Positions 1 to 8,946 of a stretch of 64,000 bases of DNA are shown piece by piece. The position numbers and the translations under genes are program-made. Source of the DNA: Oricola indica (GTDB lineage: Bacteria > Pseudomonadota > Alphaproteobacteria > Rhizobiales > Rhizobiaceae); contig NZ_JAINFJ010000003.1 of assembly GCF_019966595.1 (NCBI RefSeq), positions 124,001 to 188,000 on the forward strand, read 5' to 3'. Positions within the stretch are counted from its first letter, which is position 1. Every line of letters begins with the position of its first letter. Below the pieces are notes generated by a model. It was not told the DNA's origin and ran no database searches. It saw only the letters and a program-made list of their open reading frames with translations.

Positions 1-274
1 CACGCGTGGCGTCGACGCAGGTAATGTGTGCCGCGGCGGGCGTGCTGCCGGTCGCGATGACGGCTTCGAGCGTCTTGCGGCTGGTGTCGCGCGTCGAGCC
101 GCCTGCCCCGTAGGTGACGGACACGAAATCCGGATCGAGCGGGCTCAGACGGTTGATCGTGTCGGCGAGCGTCTCCTCCATTTTCGCGTTCTTCGGCGGA
201 AAGAACTCGAAGGAAACTCTGATGTCCGGAGCGGTCCCGTGACCGTCGGCAACGCGTTTGACTGAATTCCTCAT
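1..274 (-). CDS. metF: 5,10-methylenetetrahydrofolate reductase, N-terminal part (cut by window edge)
   Basis: Reduces methylene-THF to methyl-THF, the methyl donor for methionine synthesis; soluble FAD enzyme. Only the first 91 codons lie in the window. They show the family's N-terminal strand 'SFEFFPPK' and then 'FVSVTYGAGGSTRDTS', both hallmarks of the MetF TIM barrel. The ATG at 274-272 overlaps the TGA of the upstream ArsR/methyltransferase gene in an ATGA junction, so the two are co-transcribed and probably translationally coupled. Control by that regulator, through the repeat at 1301-1316, is an inference. Identity is secure; the C-terminus cannot be judged. Confidence 0.93.
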   Translation of the reverse strand, partial: MRNSVKRVADGHGTAPDIRVSFEFFPPKNAKMEETLADTINRLSPLDPDFVSVTYGAGGSTRDTSRKTLEAVIATGSTPAAAHITCVDATR

Positions 275-1290
275 GCCACAAACTCCAGGGGCGATTGGGT
301 TGACTCGTTTTCGTCGGCTATTTCCGTGCGCGGGTCGCGGGCGACCCAGATCTTCACGGTCAGTTTCTCGGGATCGACCTTGCCGGCAGCCAGGGATTTC
401 GACGGCCCGACTTCCAGTTCGGCCTGTCCGAACCAGGTCTCGATATCCGTATCCGAGAAGCCGAGACGCTGGTGGGCATGGTCGTCGCGCAGGAAATCCA
501 GCCCGTGCGGGGCGAAATCGACGATGACCAGCCGGCCACCAGGGCGCAGCGCCCTCGCCGCCTGGCGTATCGCCGCGACCGGGTCGTCGAGATAGTGCAG
601 GACCTGATGGATGGTGACGAGGTCGAAGCCGTTGTGCGCCACCGGCAGATTGTAGACGTCACCGAGGCGAACCTCGGCGTTGCGGACGCCGGCCGCGTCG
701 AGATTGGCGCGGGCGACATTGAGCATGTCGCGGTTTGAATCGATGCCGATGCCGTATTGATAAAGATCGGAGAACAGTTCGAGCAGACGCCCCGTCCCTG
801 TGCCGAGATCGAGCATGTAGCGGACCGGCTTGTCGCCGATCAGGGAAACCAGGGCCTCTTCGACCTGCTTGTCGGCGACGTGATGGGAGCGGATTTCGTC
901 CCAGCTCGCGGCGTTCTTGGAGAAGTAGCTGGATGCCTTCTCGCGACGGCTGACCTTGACCTCCTCCAGCCGTTCGGCGTCCCGGCGAATGGTCACGTCG
1001 GCGTCGTCGATGCGAGTGAGGAGTTCCTGCACCAGAACATCGGCGGCCGCATCGCGGCTCAGCCTGAACAGCGCCCAGGACCCCTCCTGCTGCCGGCTGA
1101 TGAGGCGCGCGTCGAGCATCAGCTTGAGATGGCGCGAAACGCGCGGCTGCGACTGGCCGAGAATCTTCGTCAGCTCGGAGACGGTCAGGTCGGCTTCCGA
1201 CAGCAATTTCAGGATACGCAGCCGCGTCGGCTCGGCTATTGTCTTGAGGACATCGACGATCGTATCGAGATGGAAACCAGACGTGCTCAT
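271..1290 (-). CDS. ArsR-family regulator fused to a SAM-dependent methyltransferase domain (SahR/SamR-like)
   Basis: 339 residues. Residues 1-95 form an ArsR winged helix (recognition region 'GQSQPRVSRHLKLM' near 45-58); from about 115 a class I methyltransferase fold follows, with the SAM loop 'DLGTGTG' at 161-167. The fusion is typical of regulators of the methionine/SAM cycle described in Proteobacteria as SahR/SamR, where the methyltransferase-like domain is thought to sense SAM or SAH; that assignment rests on family knowledge and context. It ends in an ATGA overlap with metF. A GGAGAG ribosome site precedes the ATG. The 8-bp tandem repeat just upstream is a likely self-operator. The methyltransferase loop looks intact, so catalysis cannot be excluded. 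Confidence 0.85.
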   Translation of the reverse strand: MSTSGFHLDTIVDVLKTIAEPTRLRILKLLSEADLTVSELTKILGQSQPRVSRHLKLMLDARLISRQQEGSWALFRLSRDAAADVLVQELLTRIDDADVTIRRDAERLEEVKVSRREKASSYFSKNAASWDEIRSHHVADKQVEEALVSLIGDKPVRYMLDLGTGTGRLLELFSDLYQYGIGIDSNRDMLNVARANLDAAGVRNAEVRLGDVYNLPVAHNGFDLVTIHQVLHYLDDPVAAIRQAARALRPGGRLVIVDFAPHGLDFLRDDHAHQRLGFSDTDIETWFGQAELEVGPSKSLAAGKVDPEKLTVKIWVARDPRTEIADENESTQSPLEFVA

Positions 1291-1300
1291 GCGCTCTCCG

Positions 1301-1316
1301 TAAAGATATAAAGATA
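1301..1316. promoter_or_regulatory. Tandem direct repeat TAAAGATA x2, likely operator of the ArsR-type regulator
   Basis: Two perfect head-to-tail copies of TAAAGATA lie 11 bases upstream of the regulator's start codon in an AT-rich stretch that stands out from the GC-rich surroundings. Position and repeat form fit an autoregulatory site for the regulator-metF operon. Binding is inferred; a second copy elsewhere in the genome near methionine genes would support it. Confidence 0.5.
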
Positions 1317-1367
1317 TGTTTATGTCATTTTTCGACCGGTTGCAAGGTCCTCACGGGCGATAATGCG

Positions 1368-1706
1368 ATGACAACGAAAAGGCAGGCGGAAATAACCAAG
1401 GCGCTCAGGCGGCTCGTGCCGATGATCCCGTTCAACGAGGCCGAGGATGTCAAGAAACTGTCCAACCAGCGCCATCTGCGGTCCCTGCCCGTTCCGGTCG
1501 CTGTCTGGCTGTCGCTGGTCGCGCATATCCGCCACCTCCACACCGACTATGACGAACTGATGGACGACGGCTACGACCGCGGCGCGGCGCGCCATTTCGT
1601 GCTCGACGACATCAACGAGGTTCTCACCGGCTGGCAGGCAACGCGGTTACTGGATGGAAGCGAAACGGAGGCGGGTCTGCCCGACCCGGTCGAGGATCAG
1701 GAATAG
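1368..1706 (+). CDS. DUF2293 domain protein
   Basis: 112-residue soluble protein. The central part, 'RSLPVPVAVWLSLVAHIRH' followed by 'HTDYDELMDDGYDRGAARHFV', matches my memory of the DUF2293 family, which is common in alphaproteobacteria and has no established function. The basic N-terminus and conserved His/Asp/Tyr residues are visible, but no catalytic motif I can name. It is divergent from the ArsR-type regulator. Its last 10 bases overlap the end of the convergent MOSC gene. No clear ribosome site precedes the ATG, so the start is a little uncertain. Confidence 0.75.
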   Translation: MTTKRQAEITKALRRLVPMIPFNEAEDVKKLSNQRHLRSLPVPVAVWLSLVAHIRHLHTDYDELMDDGYDRGAARHFVLDDINEVLTGWQATRLLDGSETEAGLPDPVEDQE

Positions 1707-2287
1707 ATCCACTGCTCGGGCAAACGGGCCTGGACCTTCTCTCCCACGGCGATCGTTCCGGGTTTCTCAACCCAGGCCAGCAAGCCACGGCGGCGCTTGG
1801 CCGCCGGGACAAAAGAGAGCGCGAGCCCGACATCGTCCGGCCGGCCGATGTTGCGGGCGATCGAGGCACCTGCGATCTTGCAGGGCCCGTTCTGGAAATC
1901 GACCTTGAGCGTCACGCCGCCCTCGAAGAACAGCAGCGTCGCCGCCGGCAGCATGGAAAGCATCGGAATACCCGAAAGCGTGATATTGCCGCCGATCCAT
2001 TCCGGTTCGATCGCCTCGATCTCCATCTCGGCGGCGGCCTCGGCCAGTTCATCGCGCGACAGGAGCGTCAATTGCCGCTCGTTGCGCATCTCGGTGCCGC
2101 GCGGGTACCAGGGTTCGCGGCTGCCGGACTTTCGGGTCAGGCCCGCATGAAAATCGCCCGGAATGCCCTCATAGGCGAGTTCCAGTTCGCCGACCGGCGC
2201 GGTGACGAAATCGTCTCCGTTCGCGACAAAAAGACCTTCCACCACCGCGGAAACCTTGCGGGAGGGAACAATCTCGGGAAGATTCAT
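1697..2287 (-). CDS. MOSC domain protein
   Basis: 196 residues. The order 'GIPGDFHAGLTRKSGSREPW', 'MRNERQLTLLS', 'GGNITLSGIP', and 'NGPCKIAG' with a single conserved-position Cys is that of MOSC (molybdenum cofactor sulfurase C-terminal) domain proteins, which bind Moco or transfer sulfur and are often stand-alone in bacteria. No NifS-like or beta-barrel N-terminal domain is attached. Substrate unknown. It is convergent with the DUF2293 gene (10-base overlap of coding ends). Other Moco-related genes in the window (moaD, moaE, an oxidoreductase) are not adjacent. Confidence 0.85.
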   Translation of the reverse strand: MNLPEIVPSRKVSAVVEGLFVANGDDFVTAPVGELELAYEGIPGDFHAGLTRKSGSREPWYPRGTEMRNERQLTLLSRDELAEAAAEMEIEAIEPEWIGGNITLSGIPMLSMLPAATLLFFEGGVTLKVDFQNGPCKIAGASIARNIGRPDDVGLALSFVPAAKRRRGLLAWVEKPGTIAVGEKVQARLPEQWIYS

Positions 2288-2423
2288 GACAATCGATTCC
2301 TGTTTACGGGCTGGCCGTGATTGCGGCGGCGTCCCATATTTCGCTCAATGTGCTGTTTGTCACACTAAGGCCCCCAACGACAGCGTAGAAAAGCTCCGCT
2401 TGTTATTTTGAAAGAGGATTTTC

Positions 2424-3605
2424 ATGACCGTTTATCGCACTCTCGCCTCGTTGTCGGTCGCGTCGACCGTATTGTTCGCGCTCGCACCGCAGGCTCTCGC
2501 CGATGTCAACGCCGATGCGGTGTTCGACGGCCTGAAGCGGCAGATGGCCCTGCAGGGCGCGCAACTTGCCGCGGAATCGGTCGAACTGCGCGGCGGAGAC
2601 GACATCGTGCTCTCCGGGGTCTCGGTCAATGCGCCGAGCGGCGAACAGGCCTTTAAGATCGACATGATCCTGCTCGAGGATGTCGCGGAAGCCGATAACG
2701 GCGCCTATGTGATCGGCCGGATCGCCGCGCCCGCCTTCACCAGCGAGAACGACGGCTACACGCTCGCCTTCGAGGGCGCGACGGTCGAGGGCTACTACGT
2801 GGCCGGGCCCGAAGAAACCGACCCGATCGCCAAGGCCGGGGTTTACAGGGGCGTCACGATCGGCGGGATCGCGGTCGCCAAGGGCAGTGCGCCGATCTTC
2901 ACGCTGGACGGCATGACCGCCACCATGAGCGAATACAAGCCGGGCGGCACGATGGAATACGACGTCGACGTGAAAGATTTCACGGTCGACTTCAACCAGA
3001 TCGACGATCCGAAGACCCGCACGGCGATGACAGAACTCGGTTACGGCACACTGACGGGCCGGGTCACCGGCGAAGGAATGTGGGACACCTCCACCGGCGA
3101 TGCTTCGATGGTCCAGTCCATCGTGATCGACGAAGCCGCAACACTGAACATGGACGTCGCGGTCGGCGGCTACACGCCGGAACTCGTCGCAGCCCTGCAA
3201 GAGATGAACGCACAGATGAAGGACCAGAGCGACGAAGCCGTCGGGCTCGCGATGCTCGGCCTGATGCAGCAGTTGCAGATCGGAAATATCTCGATCGAAC
3301 TGGTCGATGATTCCGTGACCGGACGCGCACTCGATTTCGTGGCCAAGCAGCAGGGCACGAACCGCGCGAACATCATCGCACAGGCCAAGGGCACCCTGCC
3401 CTTCGCGCTGGCACAGCTGAAGAATCCGGAATTCGCCGCCAAGGTTTCGGCCGCCGTCGGCGCCTTTCTCGACAATCCCGGCACGCTGAAGATCGCCGCG
3501 AGCCCGGCAAACCCGGTTCCCGTGGCGCAAATCATGGCTGCTGCGATGACGGCGCCGCAGTCGGTGATCGGCGTCCTCGGCGTCACGGTCTCGGCGAACG
3601 AATAG
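2424..3605 (+). CDS. Exported protein of unknown function
   Basis: 393 residues with a classical Sec signal peptide (basic start, hydrophobic residues 8-22, cleavage near 'ALA-DV'). The mature part is acidic and rich in alternating beta-type segments with repeated phrases such as 'DIVLSGVSVNA' and 'TLAFEGATVEGYYV', suggesting a periplasmic beta-rich protein perhaps of AsmA- or DUF945-like shape; I do not recognise a named family. No cysteines or lipobox are visible. It has its own transcription unit: an AGAGGA ribosome site precedes the ATG, and a GC hairpin at 3623-3646 follows. Confidence 0.7.
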   Translation: MTVYRTLASLSVASTVLFALAPQALADVNADAVFDGLKRQMALQGAQLAAESVELRGGDDIVLSGVSVNAPSGEQAFKIDMILLEDVAEADNGAYVIGRIAAPAFTSENDGYTLAFEGATVEGYYVAGPEETDPIAKAGVYRGVTIGGIAVAKGSAPIFTLDGMTATMSEYKPGGTMEYDVDVKDFTVDFNQIDDPKTRTAMTELGYGTLTGRVTGEGMWDTSTGDASMVQSIVIDEAATLNMDVAVGGYTPELVAALQEMNAQMKDQSDEAVGLAMLGLMQQLQIGNISIELVDDSVTGRALDFVAKQQGTNRANIIAQAKGTLPFALAQLKNPEFAAKVSAAVGAFLDNPGTLKIAASPANPVPVAQIMAAAMTAPQSVIGVLGVTVSANE

Positions 3606-3622
3606 AGCGATCGGCAATCGAG

Positions 3623-3646
3623 GCCCGGCGGGCGCTTCCGCCGGGC
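3623..3646. terminator. GC-rich hairpin between convergent genes
   Basis: GCCCGGCGG (3623-3631), 6-base loop, CCGCCGGGC (3638-3646). It sits exactly between the stops of the exported protein and the pyroglutamyl-peptidase gene. Neither side has a T tract, so it may only slow polymerase or protect 3' ends. Confidence 0.4.
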
Positions 3647-4252
3647 TCAGCCGTTCGTCAGTTCCTCGACACAGGTTTCCAGAATCAATTCAGCACCCTG
3701 GCGAAAAAACCTGAAGTTCTCCGGCGGCACTTCGCCGACATGGATGAAGCCGCTCATGCGCGCGTCCACCGCCCGGCACAGCCCGGCGGCTGAATGATAG
3801 AAGACATAGTTGCAGAGATAGCCGCCGGCATCGTCCGACCACGAGACGATATGGCCCTGCCCCTCGAGCGCCTGTGCGATGCGTGAGAGCGGCAATGTCG
3901 ATTCGACATGGTCGGCTCCGGGCAATATCGGCGATGGATCGGGACGCGTGCCGGCATTGTCCGGCTGCGGCGATGCAATCGCGTTGCGCGCCAGGCGCTC
4001 CAGCCGGAAACCTTCGGTTTGCCTCGCGAGGCCGAAATGGATCGCAATGTCAGGGCGGAAGCCGTTGCCGGCTTCTTCGAGTGCGGGAATTGCACGGCTG
4101 TAATCGACAGGCAGAACCGCGAAACGGCACTCGACCTTCCGACCGGCCAGCGGCGGCTCGGCCTCGAAAGCGCGGATCAGATGCTCGGTCGGATTTTCCG
4201 GCGCGCCCGGAAAGGGCGTGAAGCCGGTGACAAGGAGGCGGATCGTCATCAC
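3647..4252 (-). CDS. Pyroglutamyl-peptidase I-like cysteine peptidase (family C15)
   Basis: 201 residues, about the usual C15 length. The Glu-Cys-His triad of the family is visible as E85 ('FRLERLARN'), C147 ('GGYLCNYVFYHS') and H171 ('GFIHVGEVP'). Such enzymes remove N-terminal pyroglutamate from peptides in the cytoplasm. The start could be GTG (4252) or the next codon, ATG (4249); a GAGGAGG ribosome site lies 7 or 10 bases upstream. It follows aspS by 35 bases on the same strand and may be cotranscribed. The N-terminus 'LLVTGFTPFPGAPENPT' is also family-typical. Confidence 0.85.
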   Translation of the reverse strand: MMTIRLLVTGFTPFPGAPENPTEHLIRAFEAEPPLAGRKVECRFAVLPVDYSRAIPALEEAGNGFRPDIAIHFGLARQTEGFRLERLARNAIASPQPDNAGTRPDPSPILPGADHVESTLPLSRIAQALEGQGHIVSWSDDAGGYLCNYVFYHSAAGLCRAVDARMSGFIHVGEVPPENFRFFRQGAELILETCVEELTNG

Positions 4253-4287
4253 TCAGCCGCCTCCTCTTTCGTTTAGGAGCCTGCCGC

Positions 4288-6075
4288 TCAATCCTTGACG
4301 GGCGGGACAGCGCGCAGATGCAGTTCGCGCATCTGTGCCGGCGACGCCGGTGCGGGCGCGCCCATCAGAAGGTCTTCGGCCTGCTGGTTCATCGGGAACA
4401 GCGTGACCTCGCGCAGGTTCTTCGCGCCGACCAGCAGCATGACGATACGGTCCACGCCGGCAGCCATACCGCCATGCGGCGGCGCGCCATAGTGGAACGC
4501 CCGGTAAAGACCGCCGAAGCGCTCCTCGACCACTTCCGCGTCGAGCCCGACGATGCCGAACGCCTTGACCATCACCTCCGGCAGGTGATTTCGGATGCCG
4601 CCGGACGCAATCTCGAAGCCGTTGCAGACGAGGTCGTACTGCCACGCCTTGATGTTGAGCGGGTCTTCGTTTTCCAGAGCGCCGAGGCCGCCGCGCGGCA
4701 TGGTGAAGGGGTTGTGGCCGAAATCGACCTTCTTTTCCTCTTCGTCCCACTCGTAGAACGGGAAGTCGACGATCCAGGCAAGTTCGAAGCGGTCGCGGTC
4801 GATGAGATCGAGTTCCTCACCGGCGCGGGTGCGCGCATCACCGGCAAAACCGGCGAATTTCTTCGGATCGCCGGCGGCGAAGAAGCAGGCGTCGCCCGGC
4901 TTCAGGCCAAGCTGCAGGCGGATCGCCTCGGTGCGTTCCTCGCCGATATTCTTGGCGATCGGACCCGCGCCCTCGACCTTGCCGTTCTCCTCACGCCAGA
5001 AGATGTAGCCGAGGCCCGGCTGGCCCTGCCCCTGCGCCCAGGAGTTCATCCGGTCGCAGAATGCGCGCGAACCGCCCGTCGGCGCGGGAACCGCCCAGAC
5101 GGCGCCGCGCGGGTCGTTGGCGAGGATGTTGGCGAAGACCTTGAAGCCGGAGCCGCGGAAATGCTCCGAGACGTCTTCCATGACGATCGGGTTGCGCAGG
5201 TCCGGCTTGTCGGTGCCGTATTTCAGGATCGCCTCGTCATAGGGAATGCGCGGGAACTCGCCGGTTACCGGCTTGCCCTCGGCGAATTCCTCGAAGACGC
5301 CGCGCACGACCGGTTCCATCGCGTCGAACACGTCATCCTGCTCGACGAAACTCATTTCGAGGTCGAGCTGGTAGAACTCGCCCGGCAGGCGATCGGCGCG
5401 CGGGTCTTCGTCACGGAAGCAGGGCGCGATCTGGAAGTAGCGGTCGAAGCCGGAGACCATCAGCAACTGCTTGTATTGCTGCGGCGCCTGCGGCAGCGCG
5501 TAGAATTCGCCCGGATGGATACGCGACGGCACGAGGAAGTCGCGCGCGCCTTCCGGAGAGGACGCGGTGAGGATCGGCGTCTGGAACTCGGTGAAGCCGG
5601 CCTCGTTCATGCGGTTGCGCATGGAGGAGATCACCTTCGTGCGGGTGACGAGATTCTTGTGCAGCGTCTCGCGGCGCAGATCGAGAAAGCGATATTTCAG
5701 GCGGATGTCTTCCGGATAGTCCGGCTCGCCGAACACGGGCAGCGGCAATTCGGCCGCTTCCGAGAGAATTTCCATCTCGCGGGCGAAGATCTCGATCGCG
5801 CCAGTCGGGAGGTTCGGGTTCACCGTCTCGTCGGTCCGCGGCTTGACCTCGCCGTCGACGCGGATGACCCACTCGCCACGGACTTTCTCGGCCGTGGAGA
5901 AACAGGAGGAATCCGGATCGGCGACAACCTGGGTCACGCCGTAGTGGTCGCGCAGGTCGATGAAGAGGACGCCGCCGTGGTCGCGCACGCGATGGACCCA
6001 GCCGGAAATGCGCACGGTCGACCCTGCGTCGGCCTTGCGGAGGGCTCCACACGTATGGCTACGATAACGATGCAT
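4288..6075 (-). CDS. aspS: Aspartyl-tRNA synthetase
   Basis: 595 residues, normal for the bacterial type. An N-terminal OB-fold anticodon-binding domain ('[23 protein letters not shown]') is followed by the class II core: motif 2 '[18 protein letters not shown]', the bacterial GAD insertion domain in the middle, and motif 3 '[18 protein letters not shown]' near the end. It charges tRNA-Asp; in many alphaproteobacteria the enzyme is non-discriminating and also charges tRNA-Asn, which cannot be decided here. Divergent from rnd across a 154-base promoter region. Confidence 0.97.
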   Translation of the reverse strand: MHRYRSHTCGALRKADAGSTVRISGWVHRVRDHGGVLFIDLRDHYGVTQVVADPDSSCFSTAEKVRGEWVIRVDGEVKPRTDETVNPNLPTGAIEIFAREMEILSEAAELPLPVFGEPDYPEDIRLKYRFLDLRRETLHKNLVTRTKVISSMRNRMNEAGFTEFQTPILTASSPEGARDFLVPSRIHPGEFYALPQAPQQYKQLLMVSGFDRYFQIAPCFRDEDPRADRLPGEFYQLDLEMSFVEQDDVFDAMEPVVRGVFEEFAEGKPVTGEFPRIPYDEAILKYGTDKPDLRNPIVMEDVSEHFRGSGFKVFANILANDPRGAVWAVPAPTGGSRAFCDRMNSWAQGQGQPGLGYIFWREENGKVEGAGPIAKNIGEERTEAIRLQLGLKPGDACFFAAGDPKKFAGFAGDARTRAGEELDLIDRDRFELAWIVDFPFYEWDEEEKKVDFGHNPFTMPRGGLGALENEDPLNIKAWQYDLVCNGFEIASGGIRNHLPEVMVKAFGIVGLDAEVVEERFGGLYRAFHYGAPPHGGMAAGVDRIVMLLVGAKNLREVTLFPMNQQAEDLLMGAPAPASPAQMRELHLRAVPPVKD

Positions 6076-6229
6076 TGAATTCTGCCTTTGTCAGCTCGAC
6101 GCGGTTGCGCGCCGAAGTTCCTGGTGTGCGGGAAATCGCGCGGAAAAGCGCATGGGCGGCACGATTTGTCAAGGCAAGCCCCAGTGCTGAACAAGCAATC
6201 GACAAACAAGGGCGTCGGAGCTAAAGACC

Positions 6230-7390
6230 GTGGCCATGAAGACCATAGAAACAACGGAAGAACTCGCCGCCACCTGCGCGCGCCTCGCCGATCACCCCTA
6301 TATCACCGTCGATACGGAATTCATCCGCGAAACCACGTTCTGGCCGGTGCTTTGCCTGGTCCAGGTGGCCAGCGCCGACGAAGCCGTTCTGATCGACCCG
6401 CTGGCCAAGGGGATAGACCTCGCGCCGCTGTTTGCCCTGATGGCCGACCGCAACGTGCTGAAGGTGTTCCATGCCGCGCGCCAGGATATCGAGATATTCT
6501 TCAATCTCGCCGGAGCGGTGCCGGAGCCGATCTTCGATACGCAGGTTGCCGCGATGGTTTGCGGATTCGGCGACGCGATCGCCTATGACCAGCTCGTCAA
6601 GCGCATCAGCGGCGCGCATATCGACAAGTCGTCGCGCTTCACCGATTGGCGGCAGAGGCCGCTGAGCGAGCGGCAGCTTTCCTACGCGCTGGCCGATGTG
6701 ACGCACCTGCGGGACGTCTACGAGCATCTTTCGGAGCAGTTGAAGACGGAAAACCGCGAGCACTGGGTCGCCGAGGAGATGGGCGTTCTGACCGCGCCGG
6801 AGACCTACGACCTGCAGCCGGAGGACGCGTGGCAGCGTCTCAAGCTGCGCGTGCGCAAGCCCGTCGAGTTGCAGATTCTCAAGAATGTCGCCGCCTGGCG
6901 CGAGACCGAGGCGCGCAACCGCAACCAGCCGCGCCGGCGCGTACTCAAGGACGACGCCGTCTACGAGATCGCGCAGCAGCAGCCGCAGTCGCCGGAGGCG
7001 CTGGCCAGGTTGCGATCGCTCAACAAGGGCATAGAGCGCTCTTCCCTCGCCGCACCGCTGATCGAGGCCGTGATGGACGCGCTGGCGATGGACAAGCAGG
7101 ACCTGCCGCCTATCCCGCGTCCGCCGGCGTCACCCGAAGGCACGAGCGCCGCTGTCGATCTCCTGCGCGTGGTCCTGAAGCTCACCGCGGAGGAACAAGG
7201 CGTCGCCCAGAAGATCATCGCCACGACCGACGATCTGGAGAAGATCGCCATTCATGGCGAGGATGCCGATGTCGGGGCGCTAAAGGGCTGGCGACGGGAA
7301 GTGTTCGGCGACAAGGCGCTGCGTACGGTGCGCGGCGAACTGGCCATCTGCTTTCAGGAACGCAAGCTTTCCATTCTCGACGTCGGCTGA
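6230..7390 (+). CDS. rnd: Ribonuclease D
   Basis: 386 residues. 3'-5' exoribonuclease that trims tRNA and other stable RNA 3' ends. The DEDD residues are visible in 'YITVDTEFIRE', 'VFHAARQDIEIFF' and 'SYALADVTHL', followed by an HRDC domain (about residues 205-290) and a C-terminal helical region. I take the GTG at 6230 as start because GGAG lies 9 bases upstream; the in-frame ATG at 6236 would be 15 bases from it. Convergent with ppx, with only 6 bases between stops. Confidence 0.95.
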   Translation: MAMKTIETTEELAATCARLADHPYITVDTEFIRETTFWPVLCLVQVASADEAVLIDPLAKGIDLAPLFALMADRNVLKVFHAARQDIEIFFNLAGAVPEPIFDTQVAAMVCGFGDAIAYDQLVKRISGAHIDKSSRFTDWRQRPLSERQLSYALADVTHLRDVYEHLSEQLKTENREHWVAEEMGVLTAPETYDLQPEDAWQRLKLRVRKPVELQILKNVAAWRETEARNRNQPRRRVLKDDAVYEIAQQQPQSPEALARLRSLNKGIERSSLAAPLIEAVMDALAMDKQDLPPIPRPPASPEGTSAAVDLLRVVLKLTAEEQGVAQKIIATTDDLEKIAIHGEDADVGALKGWRREVFGDKALRTVRGELAICFQERKLSILDVG

Positions 7391-7396
7391 CCGGCG

Positions 7397-8917
7397 TCAG
7401 ACGTCGACGACGAGCGATATCTCCCGGCCGATCGTCTTGGCGAGTTGGTTGACGCGCCCGAGTGGCCGTGCGCCGTGCAGTTCCGCCAAACGGCGCGGCA
7501 GGACGAGCTCCATGGAGCCGTCCGGTTTCTCGCGCCAGGTGACATCGCCAATGACCCCGGGCATCGCCGCCGTGAACAGGTAGGCGACGCGGAAGAACGC
7601 GCCGAGATAGCGGCTGCGCTCCCAGATGCGATCACTGGTGATCAAGCGGATTTCCGGCGCCAGCGTGCCCGATTTCAACCCGTCATGGCGGAAATAGTTG
7701 GCGAGCGCGATATAGGCGCGGCCTGGATGGTCGATCTGGGTGAAGGATCCGTGGGCGATCACGTTGAGCGCCTGATCGCCGCGATAGTCTGGATGGGCGC
7801 GCCAGGAGATGTCCGCCAGCCGGCATGCGGCCTCGCGATAGCGACGCTCGTCCTCGGTCTCGTCGATGCCGAAGGCCTTGAACGCCTTTCCGGTCCAGTC
7901 CGCCAATTCGCGGGCATGGCGCGGCGAGCGCGAGCGCAGAATCGACAGCTCCTCCGCCGCCTCGATGAGGGAATCGCGGTTGCGCTGATGCTCGTCGAGA
8001 AGGCTGTAAAGATAGCCCTCGCGGACGCCGGCCGAGGAGAAGATGACCTTCGCCGGCTTCATGGCGCGGATCAGTTCGGCGAGCACGATGGCGCCATAGG
8101 GCAACAAGGCGCGCCGCGAGCGCGAAACGTCTTCGATGCCCGGAAGCTTCTCGACATTGTTGCGGCCGACCTTCTTGAGGAAGCCCGTCGCCTTCGCCGC
8201 ATCCATCTCGTAATGATGCGTCACGTATAGCGGGTATTTCTTCGAGGCCATGTGCAACTTGGCGAGGTTTCGCCATGTGCCGCCGATCGCGTAGAAATTG
8301 CGGCCGCTTCCGTCCTTGAGGAAGGCCGCCTTTTTCAGGTCTTCGCGCGCGATCAACACGGCTTTTTCGTAGTCGCCGGCAGCACGTTCGGAGAGGCGGA
8401 TCACGCCGATGGGCATCGTCATGCCGTCGCCGATATGCTTGCCCTGCATTTCGACCACTTCGAGGCTGCCGCCGCCGAGATCGCCCATGATGCCGTCGAT
8501 GTCACGAAAAGCGGACTGGATGCCGTAGGCTGAATAGAGAGCCTCCTCGCGGCCGCTCAGCACGGTGATCTCCTGGCGAAGGATGCTTTCGGCCTCCTCG
8601 ATGAAGGCTGCGCCGTTGCCGGCCTCGCGAGCGGCGGCCGTCGCGAGGATCATCAGCCGCTCCACGCGCGCCTGGTCGGCAAGTGCGCGGAACCGGCGCA
8701 ACGCCGCCAACGCGTCGGTGACCGCGCGCGGGTCCATGTTGCCGGTTTCGGCGATACCGCGACCGAGGCCGCACTGGACTTTTTCGTTGAAGAGGACGGA
8801 GGGCGCGCGCACGAGCCCCTCGTAGATCACCAGACGAATCGAATTCGATCCGATGTCGATGACAGCGATCGGATGCCTGTTACGCAGGCGTCCCTGGGCG
8901 TCTTCGGTTTCAATCAA
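7397..8917 (-). CDS. ppx: Exopolyphosphatase / GppA-type phosphatase
   Basis: 506 residues, with an N-terminal actin-like ATPase-fold phosphate loop 'VIDIGSNSIRLVIYEG', 'GDLGGGSLEVVEM', and a C-terminal HD-like helical domain. It degrades inorganic polyphosphate (and possibly pppGpp, which this family can also hydrolyse). It lies 29 bases downstream of ppk1 on the same strand, so synthesis and breakdown of polyphosphate are encoded together. The start is TTG at 8917: an in-frame stop lies two codons upstream and no ATG precedes the phosphate loop. The ribosome site is weak. Confidence 0.93.
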   Translation of the reverse strand: MIETEDAQGRLRNRHPIAVIDIGSNSIRLVIYEGLVRAPSVLFNEKVQCGLGRGIAETGNMDPRAVTDALAALRRFRALADQARVERLMILATAAAREAGNGAAFIEEAESILRQEITVLSGREEALYSAYGIQSAFRDIDGIMGDLGGGSLEVVEMQGKHIGDGMTMPIGVIRLSERAAGDYEKAVLIAREDLKKAAFLKDGSGRNFYAIGGTWRNLAKLHMASKKYPLYVTHHYEMDAAKATGFLKKVGRNNVEKLPGIEDVSRSRRALLPYGAIVLAELIRAMKPAKVIFSSAGVREGYLYSLLDEHQRNRDSLIEAAEELSILRSRSPRHARELADWTGKAFKAFGIDETEDERRYREAACRLADISWRAHPDYRGDQALNVIAHGSFTQIDHPGRAYIALANYFRHDGLKSGTLAPEIRLITSDRIWERSRYLGAFFRVAYLFTAAMPGVIGDVTWREKPDGSMELVLPRRLAELHGARPLGRVNQLAKTIGREISLVVDV

Positions 8918-8946
8918 AATTCAGGTCCACAACCGAATCGCGGGTC

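Noticed and set aside
4318-6078. Long plus-strand open frame opposite aspS
   Set aside because: It is the antisense shadow of aspS; Arg/Ala/His-rich, no family motif, and such shadows are expected in GC-rich DNA.
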